From NCBI GenBank assembly GCA_903847975.1, contig CAINFC010000006.1:288103-352102 (forward strand): 64,000 nucleotides of DNA, read 5' to 3'. Shown one piece after another: positions 53,945 to 61,641 of this stretch. The first letter of the stretch is position 1, and each line of letters starts with the position of its first letter. This DNA comes from an uncultured Acidobacteriota bacterium (GTDB lineage Bacteria; Acidobacteriota; UBA6911; CAINFC01). The notes beneath the pieces are model-generated. The model saw only the letters and a program-made list of their open reading frames with translations, was not told the DNA's origin and ran no database searches. A program made the position numbers and the translations under genes.

Positions 53945-53995
53945 CTCTGATGGTCACCGACAAGACCGGCAGCACTCTGTCGAGCGCTCTTTCGC

Positions 53996-55576
53996 TCAGC
54001 CGTTCAGCGTCCAGCCGGCGCGGTACGACCGCTTCAGGTAATCGTTGGCCTCCGGAAAATTCGTGATCCGGCCGGAGGAAGGATCGTAACTTAATTTTTT
54101 TCCGGCCCGGTGGGCGACCAGCCCGAGAAGCATCTGCTCGATCATGGTACCGGCGTAGTCAAAATCGCAATGTGTCTTGCTGCTGGTCCCATGGCGCTTG
54201 CCGGAGTATTTCCCCTTGCAGGCATCGATCCATTCCCGCTGAAAGACATCCCCTTCGCCGAAAACCCGCCCGCTTTTCTCCGCCTCCAGCATGGTCCGCA
54301 CGGTTGTATTGGGCAGGCCCAGAGCCGCAGGAAGCCTGCCCTCGTAAAATTGAATTTCCGCAAAGCCGTCTGCCTTGGGTGCGGCGCTGGGCACAGCGGT
54401 AAATCCGGGCGGGAGGGACGGGGCCGGAAGGCGCTGGGCCGGCGGCCGGCTGGATTGCGTTGGCTGGCCCGTGCCCCCGATCAGCGGCAGAAGCTGATCC
54501 GGGCTGCGCCGCTTGTAGTAGGTAAAATCACCGTCGTCGTTGTTCGGAAGGATCACCCGGGATGTAAAGTCCGCAAAGATGGTCCCCTTGGACCCTTCGA
54601 AGATCGCTCCGTTGCCGACCTTGGAAAGGTCCAGGTAGCTCCTGGGAACTTCGGGCTTCAGTCCCCCCTGATACCATATCAGGGTAACCGGGCCTCTCCA
54701 GCTGTTGGCCGGGTGCTCAAAGGTGGCCTTCAGCTTCACCGGGCAGATATCGGGATGGTAACGATCGCTGACCTCGGGATCGACCTCCACGGAAACGGGC
54801 GCCCCGGCATCGATGACGTTCCAGACCAGGTCCATAGTGTGGGCTCCCATGTCGCCCATCTGCCCCACGCCGAAGTCCCGGTACATGTTCCAGAAAAGGC
54901 AATTCATTCCGTTGGTTCCGCCGAAGTACTGGGGCGTATAGGGGTGATCCGGAGAAGGTCCGAGCCACTGGTCATAATGCAGCCCGGCGGGAGGCTCCCC
55001 CTGGCCCGGCGGGTATCCGGGACGCGGCAGCTGGCGCGCATCCCAGCTGTGCACGGTTTTAATCTCTCCGATGGCCCCGTCCAGGATCAGCTCCCGAAGC
55101 CGCTCGAAATTCGGGTAGGCGTGCCGCTGCGTTCCATGCTGCGTGGCCACCCTGGCCTTGCGCTGCAGGTAATTGGCCCGCACCACCCGGGCCTCCTCGA
55201 CGCTGATGCCCAGGGGCTTCTCGCAAAAGACATGCAGGTTGCGGTTCAGTGCCCAGTTGACAATGAAGGCGTGGTGATGGTCGGCAGTGCAGATGATGAC
55301 CGCGTCGATGTCTTTCTGGTCCAGGCAGCGTCGCCAGTCCCAGTAGGTTTTCGCCTTGGGGAAAAGCGCCAGCGCTTCCGGATTGCGCGGCTCGTAAACG
55401 TCGCAGAGGGCCACTACGTTTTCGGTTTTCATGGCGTTGTAATGGGCCGTACCCCTCCCCCAGACACCCATCAGCGCGATGTGCAGCCGGTTGCTGGGCG
55501 CCGTCTGGCCCCGCAGCATGCCGCTGCCGAGAATGGTAAGTCCGGTGGTATTTTTGAGGAAATCGCGTCGCTCCAT
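53996..55576 (-). CDS. Gfo/Idh/MocA-family oxidoreductase, exported type
   Basis: A 526-residue NAD(P)-dependent dehydrogenase-like protein with a leader resembling Tat/lipid-free signals (MERRDFLKNTTGLTILGSG). The Rossmann domain reads HIALMGVWGRGTAHYNAM and VIICTADHHHAFIVNWAL, and the family signature is CEKPLGISVEEAR. The C-terminal domain has WLGPSPDHPYTPQYF and MGDMGAHTMDLVWNVID. Such exported members are common in Planctomycetes and Acidobacteriota and act on sugar-like compounds. GGAGG before the ATG at 55576 sets the start. Confidence 0.86.
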   Translation of the reverse strand: MERRDFLKNTTGLTILGSGMLRGQTAPSNRLHIALMGVWGRGTAHYNAMKTENVVALCDVYEPRNPEALALFPKAKTYWDWRRCLDQKDIDAVIICTADHHHAFIVNWALNRNLHVFCEKPLGISVEEARVVRANYLQRKARVATQHGTQRHAYPNFERLRELILDGAIGEIKTVHSWDARQLPRPGYPPGQGEPPAGLHYDQWLGPSPDHPYTPQYFGGTNGMNCLFWNMYRDFGVGQMGDMGAHTMDLVWNVIDAGAPVSVEVDPEVSDRYHPDICPVKLKATFEHPANSWRGPVTLIWYQGGLKPEVPRSYLDLSKVGNGAIFEGSKGTIFADFTSRVILPNNDDGDFTYYKRRSPDQLLPLIGGTGQPTQSSRPPAQRLPAPSLPPGFTAVPSAAPKADGFAEIQFYEGRLPAALGLPNTTVRTMLEAEKSGRVFGEGDVFQREWIDACKGKYSGKRHGTSSKTHCDFDYAGTMIEQMLLGLVAHRAGKKLSYDPSSGRITNFPEANDYLKRSYRAGWTLNG

Positions 55577-55749
55577 GATTCGGCCCTCCTTCAATGAAAA
55601 TAATGGATGGAAGCGGGCAGATGATGCATCGGCCCGGGAAATTGAGAATATAGCCGAACTGTGCGTCTGTCAAGAACAGTACCGGCCATCCTTTCCGCAG
55701 GGCGTCTTCCGCTGCGGCAGTGCCCTGTGATATTGTCTGCCGAATCGCC

Positions 55750-57126
55750 ATGGAAAAAGAACCACCACCCCGACCTATTCCGATCCTGCGCTGGAAGCAG
55801 GTCTACCGCGAGACCGAGCTATATCAGGCTGCCCTGCGGGTTTACACCAAACCTCTGTTTCAATGGCGCAAGGCGCTGAGCACATCCACCGACGGGAAAA
55901 CCCTTTACGATTTCGCCTCCCGGGGGCTGCGCCGACTCCATGCCCTGCATTCCGACCTGCGTCGGGAATCGTTTACCTTCCGCCCGGCCACGGCCCTGCA
56001 TTACAACTTCAACGGCAAGCACCGAACTCTCTATCTGTCACCCTGGGAGGAACGCATCGTCGACCTGATGCTGTACCGCATGCTGAACCGCAGGCTGCAC
56101 GGCTGGTTTTCGCCCCACTCCTACGCCTATCGCCAGGCAGGCTTTGGTCTGGACTGCTGCCAGAAGCGGATCGCCAGCACTCTCCGCCGCTGCCCGTCCC
56201 CTCAGTATCTTGTCAAGAGGGATATTGCCGATTATTTCGCCTGCATCCCTCACCGGCCTCTGCTGGCGCAGATCGCATCCCTGGTGGACCCGGAGGATTA
56301 CCTGTTCCGGGTCCTGCAGCAGAGAGTGCAGTTCTCCTACGTCGAAGAGGGAGAGCTCCTCCAGGCATCCGCCGGAGTACCTTTTGGGACCGCGGTCGCC
56401 TGCCTTTTTGCCAATATTTTCCTGACCCGGGTCGACCGGGAGCTGGAATGCATTCCGGAAGCCTCTCTCTTCCGTTACGCCGACGATATCCTGGTTCTCA
56501 GTTCCGACCGATCCGCTGCCTCCAGGGCCCGGCAGGTCCTGGAGGCGTCGCTGGCGGATCTGAATCTGAAAACCAAGCCGAGCCATCAGGCGGACCTGGT
56601 TCTCTCATCCCTTCCGATCGAGGATCCGGAATTCGAGGGCGCCCGTCGTTTCCGCCATCTGGGACTGTTATTCCAGGCCGACGGCATGGTTTCCCTCTCC
56701 CGCGACAAGCTCCGGAAAATACAGAACCTTTTCCGCTTCGGCTTTCGCCGGTCCCGGCGGCGCTGGAGCCGTCCGGCAGAGCCGGAGGATCGCTTCCGTT
56801 GCCTGATCCAGATTACCGGCGAAATTATCGAACGGGGGCTGCGCAACGTGGCCATTCTGGATTATTATTTGAGGCACGTGAACAACGAGGCTCAGCTGCG
56901 ACTGCTGGACCGGTGGCTGGCGGAAGAAGTACTGCACCGGATTTTCGGCGGTCACAGAAAAGGGAACTTCCGTAAAATGGAGTTTCGCCGGCTGCGTGAA
57001 CTGGGACTGCCAAGCCTGGTTCATCGGCGAAGGCTCATTCTTCGGGGGGAAATTGAAAGTCCGTTTTTTCTTTGGCAACGGGAAAAATCGACGCGAGCCT
57101 CCCGGGGGACGGTTGTCAGGCGCTAG
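55750..57126 (+). CDS. Free-standing reverse transcriptase of unassigned group
   Basis: A 458-residue reverse transcriptase. It shows SFTFRPATALHYNFNGKHRT and LSPWEERIVDLMLYRMLNRR (RT0-RT2 region), motif A VKRDIADYF with Asp158, GVPFGTAVACLFANIFL (motif B), catalytic YADD at 243-246 in FRYADDILVLSS, and FRHLGLLF (motif D/E). No intron maturase X domain, HNH nuclease or integrase follows; residues 340-458 are a basic helical extension. Motif B lacks the SQ typical of diversity-generating retroelement enzymes and the PQG of group II introns. No retron-type VTG was seen. The start ATG lacks a clear ribosome site. Its 3' end overlaps an inverted repeat (see 57095-57280). Confidence 0.88.
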   Translation: MEKEPPPRPIPILRWKQVYRETELYQAALRVYTKPLFQWRKALSTSTDGKTLYDFASRGLRRLHALHSDLRRESFTFRPATALHYNFNGKHRTLYLSPWEERIVDLMLYRMLNRRLHGWFSPHSYAYRQAGFGLDCCQKRIASTLRRCPSPQYLVKRDIADYFACIPHRPLLAQIASLVDPEDYLFRVLQQRVQFSYVEEGELLQASAGVPFGTAVACLFANIFLTRVDRELECIPEASLFRYADDILVLSSDRSAASRARQVLEASLADLNLKTKPSHQADLVLSSLPIEDPEFEGARRFRHLGLLFQADGMVSLSRDKLRKIQNLFRFGFRRSRRRWSRPAEPEDRFRCLIQITGEIIERGLRNVAILDYYLRHVNNEAQLRLLDRWLAEEVLHRIFGGHRKGNFRKMEFRRLRELGLPSLVHRRRLILRGEIESPFFLWQREKSTRASRGTVVRR

Positions 57127-57280
57127 CGCCCACCGGGGCGCCGGGCGCTTTCTCTCCGATCCCGGAAGCAGCGGCCCATGACCGCCTGTGAGGGAGGGCG
57201 GCCGCCTGTAGACGGGGGTTATGGAAGAGCTTGCCCGCTAAAGCGGAAGCTCGTTTTTTCAACCGTCCCCCCGGGGGCTC
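57095..57280 (+). ncRNA. Candidate structured RNA region bounded by a 21-bp inverted repeat
   Basis: 57095-57115 and 57260-57280 are reverse complements at 19 of 21 positions, with core CCCGGGGGACGGTTG on the left. Between them are GCGCCC/GGGCGC (near 57126-57141), CCGCC/GGCGG (near 57182-57201) and a terminator hairpin at 57227. The left arm lies inside the last codons of the reverse transcriptase; the right arm lies before the next gene. The arrangement recalls the a1/a2 repeats bounding retron RNAs, but on the wrong side of the RT. Expression is not shown by sequence. Confidence 0.55.
57227..57259 (+). terminator. Intrinsic terminator downstream of the reverse transcriptase
   Basis: GAGCTT pairs with AAGCTC and CCGC with GCGG around loop TAAA, giving a ten-pair stem with a two-base bulge (57227-57252). 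It is followed by G and six T. It would end a transcript covering the RT and the structured region, just before the right arm of the inverted repeat. Confidence 0.75.
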
Positions 57281-57310
57281 TGTGCTTGCTGTCAGGAAGG
57301 AAAGAAGAAC

Positions 57311-57850
57311 ATGGGCATCTTTGACGCCATAGCCAGTCTGGCGGGAATCAGCATGGTTTGCCCCTTCTGCGGGACAGAAGGGGCGAGAAAGTCCCAGGAC
57401 CGGATCCATTGCTCCAAGCCGGGGTGTATTTACTACCATGCTGCTCCGGAAGCCGGAACCACGACTCCGGCCTTCGTTGCCCCATCTCCCAGAATCCAGG
57501 ATTCGCGCTCCGATTGGAATTCGGGAGGATCAGCGGATCGGCAATCCTGTCTCGCCATTCAGTACGTCAACTTCCGCAAGGAAACCAGGACATTTCAGGT
57601 GGAGTCCGCGTCGATTCGGCGTCGGAACAATCATATTCTGGCCCGCGAGCGGCGCTCCGGGCGACAAATCACTCTTTGTCGCGACCGCATTCAGAACATG
57701 GCGGAAGTGGATGCCCTCCTTCCGGCCCGGGACCGGTCCGGAGCTCCCCGGCCGAATTCCCGCGAGCGACAGGTGCTCGGATACCATAGCAAGCACAAAA
57801 CCACTTCCCCTCTTTACGAGAAAATCAAGGCCAGGTACCCGGACTGGTAA
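57311..57850 (+). CDS. Zinc-ribbon protein with WYL-like C-terminal segment
   Basis: A 179-residue protein. Residues 17-39 contain two cysteine pairs (CPFC and CSKPGC) forming a likely zinc ribbon. After a Ser/Pro-rich linker, residues about 80-140 (LAIQYVNFRKETRTFQVESA, LARERRSGRQITLCRDRI) resemble the small beta-barrel of WYL-type ligand-sensing domains. A basic tail follows. No catalytic motif. GGAAGGAAAGAAG precedes the ATG. It follows the RT and its terminator directly, so it may act on nucleic acid or regulate the RT; this is inference from position. Confidence 0.6.
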   Translation: MGIFDAIASLAGISMVCPFCGTEGARKSQDRIHCSKPGCIYYHAAPEAGTTTPAFVAPSPRIQDSRSDWNSGGSADRQSCLAIQYVNFRKETRTFQVESASIRRRNNHILARERRSGRQITLCRDRIQNMAEVDALLPARDRSGAPRPNSRERQVLGYHSKHKTTSPLYEKIKARYPDW

Positions 57851-58053
57851 AACCGCCCGCCAGGCGGCAAGTTCGGATGGAAGGAAGAATCAGGGACCTT
57901 CCCGGCAGAGTAATTTTTTCGCTGTTGCCAAGCTGCCTCGACTGGTGGAAAGCCCGGCGGTCTGTTCATTTTACCTATTTTTTACAATACTCCGATTCCA
58001 TTCCCGCTTATTATGAGTAGTATGAGTGGGCGCAAAAATAAACAACAACGGCA

Positions 58054-61000
58054 ATGGTTGCGGTACAGAACGTGCGAATCGTAAACAGAATTCTCTTCGG
58101 CATGATCCTTTGGTCCTGCCTGGTCGGTTTTTCGCTGGGGGCCATGCAGGGCGGACAGATCCTGGGACGGATCACCGATGCCTCCGGCATTCCGCTTCCG
58201 GGAGTTCAGGTGATCGTCAAATGCGCCGACGGGAAAAGCTTTTCCACGGATTCGGACGGGCAGGGCTTCTACCGTCTGGAAAACCTGCCGCCCGGCAATC
58301 TGCATCTTCGCGCCGACCTGTTTGGATTCCTCCCTTTCGAAAAGACCTCGATTCCGATGGCCACGGAGACAGCCGCACCGGTCCGCCTGGACTTCCGCCT
58401 CTCCATGATCCCGCGGGCGGCGGTCCCCTCTCCTTCGGCAATTCCGCCCACGTCTGAAAAGGGGCTGCCGCAGGCACCTTCGGCCGGGGCTCCGGAGGAT
58501 AAGTCAGCCGCCAAACCGGCTTCGGCTGCTCCCGGCAGCCCATCCAGGCCCGCCAGCCGCCCGGGGAATATCCGAAGGGCCGGGCAGGCAGCCGCCCGGA
58601 ATACAGTTCCGGGACAATCGGGGGAGTCTCGGCCTTTTCAGAATATGACGCTGCAAAGCTCCACGGAAGGGTCGGACAATTCGACCTTCTCCATGAGCGC
58701 TGCCCAATCCTCGGAGGCGCCTGGCTCTCCGGATGCCTCCGCCTCCAATATCCCGTCGGAAGCCTTCCTGATCAACGGAAGCATCAACTTCGGCGTACAG
58801 GGCGCGCCCCAGGGTCCCGGAGGAGATTTCATGAGCGATCCGCGGTTCCAGCTGATCCGCGAGCGCCTTGGTATTCAGGAGCCAGGCCAGCCCGGGGAGG
58901 GCTTCTTCCAGAACGGTATTCAAAACGGCATGATCGGCGAAGCGGGCCGCCTGGGCGGTTCGGGCGGTGCCGGCGGCCGTCCTGGGCCCATGGCGGGCGG
59001 TGCCGGCGCCAGAGGCGGCATGCCGATGGGCGGAGGAGGTTTTGCCGGCGGTCCCGGACGGGGCGTCGGGTTTGGCAACCGGATGAACCGCCCGCAGGGG
59101 ATGATCCAATTCAGTCTGCGAAACTCCGCACTGGACGCGCGTCCCTATTCCCTGACCGGCGTGGAGCAGAAAAAACAGGCCTATGCCAATGAAAGATTCG
59201 GCGGAACCCTGGGCGGCCCGCTGAAAATTCTATTTTGGAAAAAGAGCCGGCAGGCGCCATTTTACATGATCAACTATTCCGGACAGCGGGGCCGCAACAG
59301 CTATGACGCCACCAGCACGGTACCCCTGGCGGAAGAGCGCCAGGGAGATTTTTCCGCGTCCCGCCTGCGGTCCGGGAATTCGGTTCGGATCTATGATCCG
59401 GCCTCACCGATAGGCAACAGGAGCCTTTTCCCTAACAGCATCATTCCGGCCAATCGCCTGGATTCCGCAGCGCTCGGCCTGCTGAAATACCTTCCGCTCC
59501 CCAACCAGCCGGGCCTGGTGCAGAATTATTTTTTCCAGGAGAGCGTGCCGACCAGCAGCGACCAGCTTTCGGTCCGGGTTATGGGCAGATGGAAGCAACG
59601 CAACAATATCAACATCAGTTATGCCTTCAACCGCAGCCGGCGCATCTCCGGCAACCCTTTCCCTGATCTGGAATCCGGCGGCACGTCCCGCGGTCAGAAT
59701 TTTCAACTGCAATCCGGCACCATGTTCCGGCGGGGTATGTCCAATCAGCTGCAGATCAGCTTTAACCGCAACCGCAACCTGACCTCCAACCGCTTTTCCA
59801 ATACCACCGACGTGATCGGCGAGCTGGGTATCCTGGGCCTGTCTCGCGACCCCATTAATTACGGAATCCCCACCATCCTGCTGACCAACTACGGGGATAT
59901 GCGGTTGAGCAATCCTTCCCGCCGCGTGCAGCAGACGGTCGGTTTCAGCGAAAGCCTGCGCATCCTCCAAGGCAAGCATTCCTGGAGTATGGGTTTCGAT
60001 TATCGCCATACCGCTTCCAACCGCTATGTGGACGAAAACAGTCGTGGCACCTTCCAATTTTCCGGCCTGGCCACCAGCGATTTTGACGCCAAGGGGAATC
60101 CCCTTTCGGCCACCGGTTTGGATTTTGCCGATTTCCTGCTGGGCCTCGCGCAGGAAACCTCCCGCCGCTATGGCGGAAGCAACGTCTACCTGCGCAGCAA
60201 TACCTACAGCGGCTTTCTATCCGACGACTGGCGCGCTCTTTCCCGGCTCACGGTCAATGCCGGCATACGGTACGAGTACGCGCAGCCGCCTACGGAAAAA
60301 TACGATCACCTGTCCAATCTCGACATCAATAGCGGCATCAGCGCCGTCGGCGTGGTGCTCCCCGGCGGGGACGGCCCCTTTTCCGGAAAATATCCCCGAT
60401 CGCTGGTTGATCCGGACCGCAACAACTTCGCTCCCCGCATCGGTTTGGCCTACCGCCCCAGCCCGCGCTCCAACCTGGTCCTTCGGGCCGGCTACGGCAT
60501 TTTCTACAACCTGAACATCTATGATCAGGTGTTCCCCAAACTGGCCGGACAGCCTCCTTTTGCTGTAAGCCAGAACCTGCTTACTTCCGTTTTTCAGGTT
60601 CTGACCCTGAAAAACGGGTTTCCGGAGGACCCCTCCACCACGGTCCGAAACTCCTACGCCGTCGACCGCCATTACCGGATCGGCTATGTGCAATCCTGGA
60701 ATCTCAACATCCAGAAGAACCTCAAGCGCAGCCTGGTATTGAATCTGGGGTATATCGGCACCAAGGGGACCCGGCTCGATCTGCTCCGCGCGCCGAACCG
60801 CGCGCCGTCCGGATCCACACTGACCACCGAGCAGCGCCGGCGCATCGAGGAGGCCGGCAATTTTATCCTGGAAACCTCCGGTGCCGCTTCGGCCTATCAC
60901 GCCCTGCAGATGCAGGTCAGCCGAAGATTTGCCCGTGGAGTTTCTCTGGCGGGCAGCTATACGTGGAGCAAGTCGATCGATAATGCCGCGGGCATCGGAG

Positions 61001-61620
61001 GCGGACAGCTGGTCGTCCAGGATGACAGCAATTTCCGTGCGGAAAGGGGACTGTCTTCTTTTGACGTTCGCCACCGGGCCAACCTGAACGGCATGCTGGA
61101 TCTCCCTTTCGGCCCGGGGCGAAAATTTCTGGCCAATGAAGGGCTGGCCTCGCGAGTGCTTTCCGGCTGGACGTTTACCGGCAACGCCACACTATCTTCC
61201 GGCGCCCCATTCACCGCCCGGATCCTGGGCAATGCGGTCAACAACAGCGGAACGGGCGGCAGCCAGTCGGAAAGAGCGGATGCCACCGGCATGACGGTCC
61301 AGCTGGCTGAATCCGAGCGAACCCTGATGCGCTGGTTCAATACCGCTGCCTTTCAGCTTCCGAAACCGGGCACCTTCGGCAATGCCGGTCGAAATACGAT
61401 TGCCGGGCCGGGAAGCTTCCTGGTGAACATGAGCGCCACCAAGGATATCCGGCTGGATGAGAAGGGTCGCTCGGTGAGTTTTGTCTGGCAGGCCAACAAC
61501 GTGTTCAACCGGCCCAATTTCAGCGGCTTGAGCACGGTGGTCAATTCCTCTACCTTCGGCCGGATCACCCAGGTTCAGGCCATGCGTTCCATGAACTTTT
61601 CGCTCCGATTCCGGTTCTGA
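58054..61620 (+). CDS. Oar-like TonB-dependent outer-membrane receptor
   Basis: A 1188-residue outer-membrane protein. A signal peptide (FGMILWSCLVGFSLGAM) leads to a carboxypeptidase-regulatory-like domain (about 35-115: GQILGRITDASGIPLPGVQVIV, FYRLENLPPGNLHLRA). A Ser/Ala/Pro-rich and then Gly-rich linker (about 125-350, with GGAGGRPGPMAGGAGARGGM) comes next. A transmembrane beta-barrel (about 360-1188) has alternating aromatic strands and ends with FSLRFRF, the usual C-terminal aromatic for BamA recognition. A classical TonB plug domain is not obvious; the segment RFGGTLGGPLKI is the family's post-plug start. Members import or display large ligands in Acidobacteriota. Confidence 0.87.
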   Translation: MVAVQNVRIVNRILFGMILWSCLVGFSLGAMQGGQILGRITDASGIPLPGVQVIVKCADGKSFSTDSDGQGFYRLENLPPGNLHLRADLFGFLPFEKTSIPMATETAAPVRLDFRLSMIPRAAVPSPSAIPPTSEKGLPQAPSAGAPEDKSAAKPASAAPGSPSRPASRPGNIRRAGQAAARNTVPGQSGESRPFQNMTLQSSTEGSDNSTFSMSAAQSSEAPGSPDASASNIPSEAFLINGSINFGVQGAPQGPGGDFMSDPRFQLIRERLGIQEPGQPGEGFFQNGIQNGMIGEAGRLGGSGGAGGRPGPMAGGAGARGGMPMGGGGFAGGPGRGVGFGNRMNRPQGMIQFSLRNSALDARPYSLTGVEQKKQAYANERFGGTLGGPLKILFWKKSRQAPFYMINYSGQRGRNSYDATSTVPLAEERQGDFSASRLRSGNSVRIYDPASPIGNRSLFPNSIIPANRLDSAALGLLKYLPLPNQPGLVQNYFFQESVPTSSDQLSVRVMGRWKQRNNINISYAFNRSRRISGNPFPDLESGGTSRGQNFQLQSGTMFRRGMSNQLQISFNRNRNLTSNRFSNTTDVIGELGILGLSRDPINYGIPTILLTNYGDMRLSNPSRRVQQTVGFSESLRILQGKHSWSMGFDYRHTASNRYVDENSRGTFQFSGLATSDFDAKGNPLSATGLDFADFLLGLAQETSRRYGGSNVYLRSNTYSGFLSDDWRALSRLTVNAGIRYEYAQPPTEKYDHLSNLDINSGISAVGVVLPGGDGPFSGKYPRSLVDPDRNNFAPRIGLAYRPSPRSNLVLRAGYGIFYNLNIYDQVFPKLAGQPPFAVSQNLLTSVFQVLTLKNGFPEDPSTTVRNSYAVDRHYRIGYVQSWNLNIQKNLKRSLVLNLGYIGTKGTRLDLLRAPNRAPSGSTLTTEQRRRIEEAGNFILETSGAASAYHALQMQVSRRFARGVSLAGSYTWSKSIDNAAGIGGGQLVVQDDSNFRAERGLSSFDVRHRANLNGMLDLPFGPGRKFLANEGLASRVLSGWTFTGNATLSSGAPFTARILGNAVNNSGTGGSQSERADATGMTVQLAESERTLMRWFNTAAFQLPKPGTFGNAGRNTIAGPGSFLVNMSATKDIRLDEKGRSVSFVWQANNVFNRPNFSGLSTVVNSSTFGRITQVQAMRSMNFSLRFRF

Positions 61621-61641
61621 TTCTGATTCCCCGACTGCACC

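Noticed and set aside
55595..55749. Retron RNA (msr-msd) upstream of the reverse transcriptase
   Set aside because: The upstream gap shows no paired a1/a2 repeats or long hairpin; the only strong inverted repeat is on the 3' side.
55750..57850. Diversity-generating retroelement
   Set aside because: No template/variable repeat pair with adenine-biased differences and no C-type-lectin target or Avd-like gene were found near the RT; motif B also lacks the usual SQ.
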